Of a stretch of DNA of 64,000 bases, positions 1-8,401 are shown one piece after another (the first letter of the stretch is position 1; each line of letters begins with the position of its first letter). The DNA is taken from the NCBI GenBank assembly GCA_910576385.1, contig CAJTIR010000003.1, positions 62,001 to 126,000 of the forward strand, read 5' to 3'. The notes under the pieces were generated by a model. The model was given only the letters and a program-made list of their open reading frames with translations, was not told the origin of the DNA and ran no database searches. Made by a program: the position numbers and the translations under genes. This stretch comes from Lachnospiraceae bacterium. Lineage in GTDB: Bacteria > Bacillota > Clostridia > Lachnospirales > Lachnospiraceae.

Positions 1-221
1 GTATTAGATCAGTTCGCAGTGATGTGGAGAAAGGATTTACATTGGATGAATTAACAGAACTTTGTAATGCATGTAAATTGCAGATTCTAAGGTTTAACTA
101 TCAGAGCGCGCAGCTTTCCAAGGCGGAGAAGCAAAAGATTGTGGAATTGTGTGGAAGCTGGGACCATCCAATGCGTCTCTTATATGAGGCAGAAAAATTT
201 ATCTTTGAGACGGCAGTGTAG
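1..221 (+). CDS. 3' end of an unidentified gene (5' end outside window)
   Basis: The reading frame is open from base 3 at the window edge to a TAG at 219-221, so this is the C-terminal ~72 residues of a longer protein. A GTG at 24 could start a 65-residue product, but no ribosome binding site precedes it, and the open frame upstream argues for a truncated gene. The segment is helical in character, with two Cys-containing stretches, and matches no family I recognise. The glycosyltransferase starts 39 bases downstream, so the two are probably co-transcribed. Confidence 0.5.
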   Translation, partial: IRSVRSDVEKGFTLDELTELCNACKLQILRFNYQSAQLSKAEKQKIVELCGSWDHPMRLLYEAEKFIFETAV

Positions 222-260
222 TTACATTTTGAGAAATTGTTGTAGTTGTGGGAAGGAAAA

Positions 261-1406
261 ATGACGATGTTATCAGTCTGTATTATCACAAAAAATGAAG
301 AGAAAAATATTAAGCGCTGCCTTGCCAGTTTGTCTGGTTACGGCTTTGAATTGGTGGTAGTAGATACTGGCTCCACGGATGGCACCATCGAAGCAGTGAG
401 AGAATTTACAGATCGAATCTATCAATTTGAATGGTGTGACGATTTTGCGGCGGCTAAAAATTATGCGATTTCAAAAGCACAGCATGATCTGGTGTTGGTG
501 GTAGACAGTGATGAATTTTTGGAACCTCTTACAGATATGGATTTCAAGAAACTGAAACAGTTTATTGATCAAGAATCCACAGGGATTGGACGTATTTACA
601 GGAGAAATGTTTTTGTCAGAGATGGGGTTCAACAGGAGAATAGAGAATGGATCAATCGGATTTTTGACCGCAGGAAATTTTATTATCAGGGCAGAATTCA
701 TGAGCAGGTGGTATTACGCAAAACCGGACAAAAACCGGTAAAGGAACCTAAAACCTGGTTATCGCCTTTGACTTTTTTGCATACGGGATATGACCTTAGT
801 CCAGAGGAAAAGGGGCGCAAAGCAAAAAGAAATATTGATTTGCTTGAGAAAGAACTTTCATATGTTACAGCAAAACAGGAGGAGCTGCGAGAGAAAAATA
901 AATTGGTTGAGGCAGCAGAACTTGAGGCGCAGATTCCATATTTACTGTATCAGCTTGGCAAGAGTTATTATATGGCGGGAAAATCTACACAGGCATGTGA
1001 ATATTTTGACAGAGGGCTTAGTTATGACTTGAATCCTAAGCTTGAGTATGTCATTGATATGGTGGAGACATATGGTTATGCCTTGCTTAACAGTGGACAA
1101 GAACAAGCCGCTTTGTCATTTGAAAATATTTATCAAGAGTTTGGCGCCAGTGCAGATTTTCAGTTTCTTATGGGGTTAATTTATATGAAAAATGCCAGAT
1201 TTGATGCAGCGATTGGGGAGTTTGAGAAGGCATTGAAACAACCATATTGTAGAAGCGTAGGGGTCAATTCTTATGTGGCAAATTATAATATTGGAGTGAT
1301 TTATGAGTGCCTAGGACATTTAGAAGAAGCAAAGGAATCTTATCAAAAGTGTGGAAATTATGAGCCGGCGAAGAAGAGGCTGCAACTGATTGCAGATGAT
1401 GCATAA
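261..1406 (+). CDS. Family 2 glycosyltransferase with C-terminal TPR repeats
   Basis: This is a 381-residue cytoplasmic protein. The N-terminal ~180 residues are a GT-A glycosyltransferase domain: LSVCIITKNEEKNIKRCL at the start, VVVDTGSTDGT, and the acidic metal-site motif VVDSDEF. Residues ~200-380 form TPR-like helical pairs (for example YQLGKSYYMAGKSTQACEYF and YNIGVIYECLGHLEEAKESY). ATG 261 is preferred over an upstream TTG at 246 because GGAAGG at 251-256 precedes it. The family transfers sugars from nucleotide donors. The acceptor cannot be read from the sequence, but the flagellin-like gene just downstream makes flagellin or surface-protein glycosylation plausible (inference). Confidence 0.85.
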   Translation: MTMLSVCIITKNEEKNIKRCLASLSGYGFELVVVDTGSTDGTIEAVREFTDRIYQFEWCDDFAAAKNYAISKAQHDLVLVVDSDEFLEPLTDMDFKKLKQFIDQESTGIGRIYRRNVFVRDGVQQENREWINRIFDRRKFYYQGRIHEQVVLRKTGQKPVKEPKTWLSPLTFLHTGYDLSPEEKGRKAKRNIDLLEKELSYVTAKQEELREKNKLVEAAELEAQIPYLLYQLGKSYYMAGKSTQACEYFDRGLSYDLNPKLEYVIDMVETYGYALLNSGQEQAALSFENIYQEFGASADFQFLMGLIYMKNARFDAAIGEFEKALKQPYCRSVGVNSYVANYNIGVIYECLGHLEEAKESYQKCGNYEPAKKRLQLIADDA

Positions 1407-1443
1407 AGAATTTTGTTTCACTGATAAAATCAGGAAAATCTGC

Positions 1444-1472
1444 TTGAGATTTCCAATTGCCGCTGTTATAAT
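1444..1472 (+). promoter_or_regulatory. Sigma-A-type promoter of the flagellin-like gene
   Basis: TTGAGA (1444-1449), 17-base spacer, TATAAT (1467-1472), about 130 bases ahead of the flagellin-like start at 1601. The housekeeping-type promoter contrasts with the sigma-D-like site before the other flagellar operon. I found no sigma-D match in this gap. Confidence 0.7.
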
Positions 1473-1600
1473 AAAAACGAAAGAAAGTCTTATAGCATAG
1501 CATTGCTGTAAGGGATTTCTGGAACAGACGAAAGATCAAAGACAGCAATCAGTAAGAAGCATTAAATTTTATGCTAATACTCAGGAAGGGAGGTATATCT

Positions 1601-2383
1601 ATGAGTATTTCTAGTATCAGTAATGTCAGCAGAAGAAATTTATATCAAAATTATCGTCAGCTTGCCAGTGGCAAACGGATTAATTCTGCTGCGGATGATG
1701 CAGCAGGACTTTCCATTGCCGAGAAACTGCGTACACAGAGAAATGGTTATGACGTAGGCAGACGCAATGCAGCGACATCCAAAGATATGGTGAATGTAGC
1801 AGAGGGAGGATTGTCAACGATTACAGATTCCTTGCAGCGCATCCGTGAATTGGGCGTACAGGCATCTAATACCGCGATTTATGGCGATTCTGAGCGAAAT
1901 GCTATGCAGCAGGAGATTGACCAGTTAAAACAGTCCATTTCTGATGCAGCTAAAAACACAACCTTTAATACCATGAATCTGTTGGATGGGAAGATGGGAA
2001 CTTCCCATGTGGCATCTGGACCAGATGGCAGTGGTATGGAGATCAATATGCCAGATTCCACATTGGCAGCATTGGGAATTGAAGATTTTGATGTCACGGG
2101 AGATTTTGATTTATCTGTCATTGACAATGCATTAGATAAGGTTTCTTCATCCAGAAGCGAGTTGGGGGCTACATCCAATCGTTTGGATTACACGATGAAT
2201 TATAATTCCTATGCATCACTTAACACGACAGCAGCAGGCAGCCGTATTGAGGATCTTGATTTTCCAAAAGCGATATCAGATATGAAGAAGAATAACTTAT
2301 TGGAAGAATACCAGCTTATGATGCAGAAGAAGCGAGAAGAAGAAAATGGAAGAGTAGTACAGCTTTTGAGGTTTAATTCTTAA
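1601..2383 (+). CDS. Short divergent flagellin-like protein
   Basis: This 260-residue protein has a normal flagellin N-terminus: the SGKRINSAADDAAGLSIAEK segment, then RNAATSKDMVNVAEGGLSTI and LQRIRELGVQASN. The variable centre is very short. The C-terminal half keeps DNALDKVSSSRSELGATSNRL and the RIEDLDFPKA segment, but the last ~35 residues are unusual. The hydrophobic D0 helix normally ending in LPQQVLxLLQ is replaced by a charged stretch (MMQKKREEENG) before VVQLLRFNS. ATG 1601 with AAGGGAGG at 1586-1593 is preferred over ATG 1571. It could be a minor or cap-proximal filament subunit, a regulator binding flagellar partners, or a decaying paralogue of the flagellin at 48781. A strong terminator follows. 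Confidence 0.85.
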   Translation: MSISSISNVSRRNLYQNYRQLASGKRINSAADDAAGLSIAEKLRTQRNGYDVGRRNAATSKDMVNVAEGGLSTITDSLQRIRELGVQASNTAIYGDSERNAMQQEIDQLKQSISDAAKNTTFNTMNLLDGKMGTSHVASGPDGSGMEINMPDSTLAALGIEDFDVTGDFDLSVIDNALDKVSSSRSELGATSNRLDYTMNYNSYASLNTTAAGSRIEDLDFPKAISDMKKNNLLEEYQLMMQKKREEENGRVVQLLRFNS

Positions 2384-2392
2384 GACTGAGTG

Positions 2393-2424
2393 TGCAGGTT
2401 CCTTACGGAGCCTGCATATTTTTT
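2393..2424 (+). terminator. Intrinsic terminator after the flagellin-like gene
   Basis: TGCAGGTTCC (2393-2402), TTAC loop, GGAGCCTGCA (2407-2416, one G-U pair), then a U-rich tract. It lies nine bases after the stop codon. Confidence 0.85.
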
Positions 2425-2462
2425 CTTATAGGAAATTCCTCTGGATTTCCTATAAGAAAAAA
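2419..2462. repeat. 18-bp perfect inverted repeat with 8-base loop
   Basis: The arms 2419-2436 and 2445-2462 are perfectly complementary, centred on CTTATAGGAAAT/ATTTCCTATAAG and flanked by T and A tracts. It could act as a bidirectional terminator, and it overlaps the tail of the preceding terminator. Confidence 0.75.
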
Positions 2463-2493
2463 CAATGATCGCACTGCAGCGGAAATGAAATAT

Positions 2494-2541
2494 GTCGCAA
2501 AAGCGACCCGCCGCAGGCGGGGAATCCTGCAAAGCAGGATT
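2494..2541. repeat. Three contiguous perfect hairpins
   Basis: GTCGC-AAAA-GCGAC (2494-2507), CCCGCC-GCA-GGCGGG (2507-2521) and AATCCTGC-AAA-GCAGGATT (2523-2541) follow one another with almost no spacing. The local GC content is far above its surroundings. It resembles a dispersed REP-like intergenic element. The next promoter begins 13 bases later. Confidence 0.65.
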
Positions 2542-2553
2542 CTTTGTTCCCTC

Positions 2554-2582
2554 TTGAAACAATAAAAATAATCAACTATAAT
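2554..2582 (+). promoter_or_regulatory. Promoter of the sensor kinase/regulator pair
   Basis: TTGAAA (2554-2559), 17-base spacer, TATAAT (2577-2582), about 88 bases before the kinase start at 2670. It is well isolated by the upstream hairpins. Confidence 0.7.
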
Positions 2583-2669
2583 GTAGGGCAAAGATAGGGA
2601 AGATAAATACACAAGATTATAATTTTCAGAATGGGGAGAAAAGCTATTAAAAATAGAAGGGAGCAGGCT

Positions 2670-4472
2670 ATGGGCAGGCATAAAAGCTTGGGGATGAAAT
2701 TAGTGATCTCTTTTATGGGAATATCTATGATCCCCATTCTCTTGATTACAATGTTTTCATACTATCACATTTTGAATATTGTAAATGACAACAATAAAAA
2801 GCTGATGAAATACAATCTCAGCCGTACAAAGACTACATTGGAAATTAGTGTGGAATCTTATCAGGATATCTTGGTTCAGATTTATTCTGATGATGATGTA
2901 GTACATTTAATCAACAAAATCAATCGCGGCGAGGATCTTGTGGTCAGCAAGAACCACTTGAGAAGAATCCTGAGGGCTTATCTTTATGCCAAGGATTATA
3001 TCAGGGATCTTTCTGTCATCACCGAGGATGGAACCTTGGTATTTTATGATTCTATCACTGGTTCCATCACCAGAAGTTCCTGGATTCCCAATCTTGGGAT
3101 TGACCAGAAACAACTCTACAACAAATATATTGATGAAAATAAAATGTTTGTAATATCAACCAGTGAGGCGAAAGAATCTTTAAATGAGAGGAATTTTCTT
3201 TTCCATCTGGGACACAGAATTGTGGATTATAACAGACGAAATGAAAATATTGGAATTATCATTATGAGTGTTGATGAACAGATGCTCCACAATATTTGTA
3301 CTGGGGATGGACAAGATTCTGTTGCCTACAGTTTTATTGTAGATCGGGAAGGAAAACTAGTATCATATAAAGACAAAGATTTGCTGGGAAGTGCAATGAT
3401 CAATGGGGAAAAGGATAAAAAGCTGCAGTATCGAGATTTTGCCATCCAGCAAAATATTTTTGACCGAGATAGTGTCTCCATTGATTATGTGCATGATGAT
3501 AAGTTAAATTGGGATATTGTAAATGTGTCCAATCAGCATGAAGTTTTGGATGAAATTAAACAGCAGCAAGGAATTACCTTTACAATTTTTTCTTTTTCGG
3601 TAGCTATTTTGATTGTAATTATTGCATTTCTCACCAGGGAATTGACAGGTTCTATCAAATCAGTGGTGCGGATTATGCAGTCCGCCGAAGAGGGACGGCG
3701 CCAGGAACGGGTAGAAATTGACCGGAAAATGCCCAGTGAAGTGAAGGTGATTGCACACCAGTACAATACAACAATGGATCGTCTCTTAGAATCAGTGGAA
3801 ACAGAAAAGCGGTTAGACCGACAGAAAAAAGATGCGGAGATCACGGCATTGGAAGCACAGCTCAATCCCCATTTTCTCTATAATACCCTGGACACCATCA
3901 ACTGGATTGCCATTGGCAGGAAAGAATTTGAGATCAGCAGAGCGATCACAGCATTGGCAACCATACTGCGCTATGGGATTGATAACAGTAATGGGATTGT
4001 TACCATTCGGGAAGAATATGAGTGGCTGAAACAATACCTTTTTTTGCAGCAGACCAGGCTAAAGGATGGCTTTGAAAGTACGATCGAGATACCGCCAGAG
4101 TTTATGGAGCTCAAAGTTCATAAGCTGTTGATTCAGCCTTTTGTGGAGAATAGTTTTGTGCATGGATTTAAGAACATTGAGAGAAAACCAATGTTGAAGA
4201 TTAAAATGGAAATGTGGAAAACGGATAGATTACAGATTGTGATTGAGGATAATGGAACCGGAATGCCCCAAAGCGTGGCGAAACAGATGAATCAGGGGAT
4301 TTTTCAGGAGACAGAAGATAAGAATCAAATCGGGCTTAAGAATGCATTGTACCGGATTCGGTTATATTATGAAGAACAGGCGCAGATTCAAGTGGAAAGT
4401 AAAGAGCATCAGTACACTAGAATCTATATTACCCTGCCAGTATCTTCAGAAGGAGGCAGGAAGACTGTATGA
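2670..4472 (+). CDS. YesM-type sensor histidine kinase
   Basis: This 600-residue membrane kinase has a transmembrane helix near residues 8-30 and an extracellular sensor domain to ~290. A second helix (FTIFSFSVAILIVIIAFL) leads into HAMP. The His_kinase domain carries the phospho-acceptor His401 (QLNPHFLYNTLD), and the HATPase domain has the N box PFVENSFVHG, the G1 box IEDNGTGMP and GLKNALYRIRLYY. ATG 2670, with AAGGGAG upstream, is chosen over ATG 2631. It overlaps the next gene by four bases (ATGA). The sugar-uptake genes downstream suggest that it senses a carbohydrate or its transport state (inference from context and the family). Confidence 0.93.
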   Translation: MGRHKSLGMKLVISFMGISMIPILLITMFSYYHILNIVNDNNKKLMKYNLSRTKTTLEISVESYQDILVQIYSDDDVVHLINKINRGEDLVVSKNHLRRILRAYLYAKDYIRDLSVITEDGTLVFYDSITGSITRSSWIPNLGIDQKQLYNKYIDENKMFVISTSEAKESLNERNFLFHLGHRIVDYNRRNENIGIIIMSVDEQMLHNICTGDGQDSVAYSFIVDREGKLVSYKDKDLLGSAMINGEKDKKLQYRDFAIQQNIFDRDSVSIDYVHDDKLNWDIVNVSNQHEVLDEIKQQQGITFTIFSFSVAILIVIIAFLTRELTGSIKSVVRIMQSAEEGRRQERVEIDRKMPSEVKVIAHQYNTTMDRLLESVETEKRLDRQKKDAEITALEAQLNPHFLYNTLDTINWIAIGRKEFEISRAITALATILRYGIDNSNGIVTIREEYEWLKQYLFLQQTRLKDGFESTIEIPPEFMELKVHKLLIQPFVENSFVHGFKNIERKPMLKIKMEMWKTDRLQIVIEDNGTGMPQSVAKQMNQGIFQETEDKNQIGLKNALYRIRLYYEEQAQIQVESKEHQYTRIYITLPVSSEGGRKTV

Positions 4473-6004
4473 AGGTAGTCGTAGTAGAAGATGAAATCAG
4501 GATTCGAGAAGGAATTGAGGGCCTGCTTGAGATGATGGGACCAGAGTATGAATTTGCAGGAAGTGCATCCAATGGAAAGGCCGGACTAGAACTGATACAA
4601 AAGGAACAGCCAGATATTGTGATTACGGATATTCGTATGCCCGATATGAGCGGTCTGGAAATGCTTGAGAAAATGCATAAGCTTGGGCTTGCCACAAAGT
4701 CGATTGTGTTAAGCGCCTATTCAGAATTTGAATATGCTCGCCAGGCAATGAGACTGGGGGTTACGGAATATCTGCTAAAGCCTGTATCTGTGGATGAATT
4801 TTCTAAGGCATTGAATGCCATCAAAACTCAGATTAAAAAGGAAAAAAATATACAACCGCAGGCGCTTGGCACGCTGGAGCAAATTATGGGAACCATTCTC
4901 TATGGGCAGACAAAGTTAGATATCGATATTGATATGGAAGAATATCTGCTGGGAAAGTATGGCATACAGACCAAGCAGGAGATAGCAGAGGTATGTATCT
5001 ATCTTGGAACCTTCTATAAAGACAAAGCACATCGTGTGCAGCGCGAGTGGGAAAATCTATTGAGTGTGAATGGCGATTTGCAGTTTTGTGTAATTAAAGC
5101 TGATTATGAACAGTCTCTGGTGATCGCCATTTATCAGTTTCATGATATCCGAGAATTAGAGCGCAGGATTCAGTGCTGGATGCTTCAGCATGCAGCTAAA
5201 ATGGAGTTAGCAGCCGTGGGTTGGATATTGGCTCAGGGAATGAATGACCTGAAAGATGCGTTTGATACGCTCTGTCAGTATATGGATTGGACCTTAACTC
5301 TGGGTCAGGATGTATTGATTGCATACCCGAAAATTCTACAGATACAGACGGCTGTTTGTATCTATCCCATAGAGATGGAAAACCGATTGAAAGCAGAATT
5401 ATGCCTGGGAAATATGGAACAGGCGCAAAGAATTATCCATAGTTTTTTAAACTATTTTTCCAGTGAGAAATTGTATACACCAAAGGATATCAAGGAATGT
5501 TATGTCAGATTTACTTGGGCTGTGATCAATATCACCAAGGAAATCAATATGCTCGATTACGAGAGTCTCAACCAACAGGAAATTCTTGACAGAATAATGA
5601 GAGCGAAACTATTTTGGGAATTGGAATCAATATTGCAAGAATTATTTGCGCAGATCGGGCCTAGAGATTTGGAGGATGGAATCGCACACTTGACGGTAAG
5701 GCGTATGAAGAGCATGATTCATGAATTTTATCAATCTGGAATTACGCTGGATGAGATTGCGCTGAAGCTTAACGTGACGCCAGAATATTTGAGTATGCAG
5801 TTTCACAAAGAGGTTGGAGAAACCTACAGCAGTTATCTGAAAAATTATCGAGTTAATAAGGCGAAAGAACTTTTGGTAGGAACTCAGATGAAGCAATATG
5901 AGATTGCCTTGCAGGTAGGATATACCGACAGTAAATATTTTGGCAAAGTGTTTCGGGAATCAACCGGATATTCTCCGGCGGAATATCGAAAAACACATAA
6001 GTAG
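4469..6004 (+). CDS. AraC-type response regulator (YesN-like)
   Basis: This 511-residue cytoplasmic regulator has an N-terminal receiver domain with the acidic pair in VVVEDE, phospho-acceptor Asp54 (IVITDIRMPDMSG) and the conserved Lys in YLLKPVS. A long linker of ~270 residues follows. The C-terminal ~100 residues hold two AraC helix-turn-helix units (ITLDEIALKLNVTPEYLSMQ, and QYEIALQVGYTDSKYFGKVF followed by GYSPAEYRK). It is translationally coupled to the kinase by ATGA overlap. By family analogy it should activate the downstream transporter and glycosidase genes. Confidence 0.93.
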   Translation: MKVVVVEDEIRIREGIEGLLEMMGPEYEFAGSASNGKAGLELIQKEQPDIVITDIRMPDMSGLEMLEKMHKLGLATKSIVLSAYSEFEYARQAMRLGVTEYLLKPVSVDEFSKALNAIKTQIKKEKNIQPQALGTLEQIMGTILYGQTKLDIDIDMEEYLLGKYGIQTKQEIAEVCIYLGTFYKDKAHRVQREWENLLSVNGDLQFCVIKADYEQSLVIAIYQFHDIRELERRIQCWMLQHAAKMELAAVGWILAQGMNDLKDAFDTLCQYMDWTLTLGQDVLIAYPKILQIQTAVCIYPIEMENRLKAELCLGNMEQAQRIIHSFLNYFSSEKLYTPKDIKECYVRFTWAVINITKEINMLDYESLNQQEILDRIMRAKLFWELESILQELFAQIGPRDLEDGIAHLTVRRMKSMIHEFYQSGITLDEIALKLNVTPEYLSMQFHKEVGETYSSYLKNYRVNKAKELLVGTQMKQYEIALQVGYTDSKYFGKVFRESTGYSPAEYRKTHK

Positions 6005-6099
6005 TTTAGAATCCTCTACCTTTTAAATAATTGTCCTGTTTTCTAAGATGTTTTTATAAGGTAAACTGATGTTACAAAAAGAAAAGAGGAGGAACGATT

Positions 6100-7425
6100 A
6101 TGAAATTGAAGAAGGTGGCGTCTGTGTTTATGGCAGTGGTGTTAAGCGTTGGATTGCTGGCAGGCTGTGGAAAAAATGCAGAAAATGACCAAAAGACAGA
6201 TCAGGGCGAGAGTACAGCATCCAGTGAAAATGCAGGAGCGGATCAAAAACAGGATGCGCAAGGGGAAGCGTCAAACAGTGGTTCAAATGAATCTTCATCT
6301 GGCGGCGGACAGGAAGTAACGATTTGGTATTACTGGGAGACAGAAGGTCATCAGAAAGCACTTGATAAGGTGATCAGTGATTATAATGCTTCTCAGAGCG
6401 ACATTACAGTCAGTGCAAAGTATGTGCCATTTGCAGATTTTAAGAAGCAGTTATCTATTGGCGCTTCTGCGGATGAGCTGCCAGATATTGCAATTTTGGA
6501 TTCTCCAGATCATGCTTCTTATGCAACGATGGGAATTTTTGCAGATTTATCAGGAAAGTTTGATGTCTCAAATTATTATCAGGGAGCTGTGGATTCCTGT
6601 ACGATTGACGGAACCTTATATGGCGTACCTTTTGGGGTAAATTGTCTGGGCTTGTATTATAATCAGGACTTACTGGATGCGGCTGGCTGCAAAGCGCCTA
6701 CAAACTGGGAGGAGTTAAAAGAGACAGCCGTAACACTTACTAAGGATAAAGTGACAGGTTTTGCATTCTGCAGCCTTCAGAATGAGGAGGGAACCTTCAA
6801 TTTTATGCCTTGGGTATGGTCTACAGGGGCAGGTTCCTATGAGATTAACTCTGAGGGAGGTGTAAAAGCCTTGACCTTAGTAAAGGAATTGATTGAATCT
6901 GGGGCTATGAGTAAAGAGTGTATCAACTGGACACAAAGAGACGTCATGAATCAGTTTATCTCCGGCAATGTGGCGATGATGATCAATGGACCGTGGCAGA
7001 TTGCTGCTATGAGGGAGGAAGCGCCTGATTTGAACTGGAAAGTGGCCTTGATTCCGCAAGACAAAGAATATGCCTCTGCGCTTGGCGGAGAAAACTATGC
7101 AGTGATTTCTGGAGGCAATGAGGAAGGCGCTTTGAAATTTCTCGAATATGCGACAGCCAAAGAGCAGGTAGAATATCTGATGGGCGCTCTTGGCTATACC
7201 TCCGCAGATAAGGCCATTGCAGAGGGACAGTTTGCCGACGATGAGGAAATGAAAAGTTTTACCAAGCAGTTAGAGTATGCCAAGGCAAGAGGGCCTCTTG
7301 CGGAGTGGCCAGAGGTATCAGATGCTATTTCTCTTGCATTTAACCAGGTGATGACAGGGGAAAAACAGCCCCAGGAAGCGGCGGATGCTGCCCAGCAGGT
7401 CATTGATGGGATTGTAACTAAATAG
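6100..7425 (+). CDS. Extracellular sugar-binding lipoprotein of an ABC importer
   Basis: This 441-residue lipoprotein has a signal peptide ending in the lipobox LLAGC, with lipidated Cys23. A Ser/Gly/Gln-rich linker runs to ~residue 72, followed by a family 1 solute-binding fold starting EVTIWYYWETEGHQKALDKV and containing YGVPFGVNCLGLYYNQDLLD. AGGAGG precedes ATG 6100. It captures an oligosaccharide at the membrane for the two permeases that follow. The ligand is unknown. The GH31 enzyme in the operon points to an alpha-linked glucoside or xyloside (inference). A possible promoter (TTGTCC-N17-TTATAA, 6031-6059) is weak. Confidence 0.92.
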   Translation: MKLKKVASVFMAVVLSVGLLAGCGKNAENDQKTDQGESTASSENAGADQKQDAQGEASNSGSNESSSGGGQEVTIWYYWETEGHQKALDKVISDYNASQSDITVSAKYVPFADFKKQLSIGASADELPDIAILDSPDHASYATMGIFADLSGKFDVSNYYQGAVDSCTIDGTLYGVPFGVNCLGLYYNQDLLDAAGCKAPTNWEELKETAVTLTKDKVTGFAFCSLQNEEGTFNFMPWVWSTGAGSYEINSEGGVKALTLVKELIESGAMSKECINWTQRDVMNQFISGNVAMMINGPWQIAAMREEAPDLNWKVALIPQDKEYASALGGENYAVISGGNEEGALKFLEYATAKEQVEYLMGALGYTSADKAIAEGQFADDEEMKSFTKQLEYAKARGPLAEWPEVSDAISLAFNQVMTGEKQPQEAADAAQQVIDGIVTK

Positions 7426-7439
7426 GCAATCTGAGGTGC

Positions 7440-7472
7440 GGAGTATGCGGATCTTCCGTATACTCCCTTTTT
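7440..7472 (+). terminator. Intercistronic terminator/attenuator in the sugar operon
   Basis: GGAGTATGCGGA (7440-7451), TCT loop, TCCGTATACTCC (7455-7466, one G-U pair), then CTTTTT. It lies between the binding protein and the first permease. Such partial terminators keep the binding protein in excess over membrane components (known for this operon type). Confidence 0.85.
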
Positions 7473-7498
7473 GTTCCCAAAATTAAGGAGGAAAACGC

Positions 7499-8401
7499 AT
7501 GAATCAGGCGAAAAAGAAGAAATTTTTTAAGTTTGATAACGTAGGAATATTATTTGTGCTGCCAGCATTTCTCTATATGCTTGTGTTTGTCGGTTATCCC
7601 ATTGTGAGAAATATTATCTTGAGTTTTCAGGATGTTACGGTGAGAACTTTGACAGCAGACCATAAACCATTTGCAGGGCTTCAAAACTATATAGATATTT
7701 TCCAGGATCCTGTATTTATCAGATCATTGGTCAATACATTGCTTTTTACGGTATGCTGCCTTATTTTACAATTTATCATAGGATTTTTGCTGGCATTGTT
7801 TTTTAGTCAACATTTCAGTGTTTCCAAACCTATTCGTGGACTGATGTTGATTCCCTGGATGATTCCGATTACAGTTACAGCATTGATTTTCAAGTTTATT
7901 TTTGGTACAGATGTGGGAATTTTGAATTACATACTAAACAGCCTGGGTATTATCTCAGAAAATATTGATTGGCTGACTTCGACGAATACGGCGCTGTTTG
8001 CTATCGTCTGCGCCAATGTCTGGATTGGAATTCCCTTTAATATGATTTTGATTTCTACAGGGCTGACCACAATTCCCAAAGAATTGTATGAGAGTGCTTC
8101 CATCGATGGGGCAGGAAAGGTACAGACGTTTTTTAAGATTACGCTTCCCTTATTGCGGCCGACGATAGAGTCAGTGCTGATTCTTGGATTTATCTACACC
8201 TTTAAGGTGTTTGACCTTGTGTATGTGATGACAGGAGGCGGGCCGGTAAATTCCACTCATATGTTATCAACGTATTCTTATAAGCTTTCTTTTGAAATGT
8301 TTAAGTACAGCAAAGGTTCGGCAGTTGCCAATATCCTGTTGGTGATCTTAATGATTGTAGGCGTATTTTATCTAAAAGCGACAAAGGAGGATGAGGATTG
8401 A
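7499..8401 (+). CDS. ABC sugar permease (MalF/UgpA type)
   Basis: This 300-residue inner-membrane protein has about six hydrophobic helices, starting at FVLPAFLYMLVFVGYPIV. The cytoplasmic EAA loop (YESASIDGAGKVQTFFKITL) binds the transport ATPase. AAGGAGG lies just upstream of the ATG. The stop codon overlaps the next start by one base (TGATG), indicating translational coupling with the partner permease. No ATPase gene is present nearby. Confidence 0.93.
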   Translation: MNQAKKKKFFKFDNVGILFVLPAFLYMLVFVGYPIVRNIILSFQDVTVRTLTADHKPFAGLQNYIDIFQDPVFIRSLVNTLLFTVCCLILQFIIGFLLALFFSQHFSVSKPIRGLMLIPWMIPITVTALIFKFIFGTDVGILNYILNSLGIISENIDWLTSTNTALFAIVCANVWIGIPFNMILISTGLTTIPKELYESASIDGAGKVQTFFKITLPLLRPTIESVLILGFIYTFKVFDLVYVMTGGGPVNSTHMLSTYSYKLSFEMFKYSKGSAVANILLVILMIVGVFYLKATKEDED

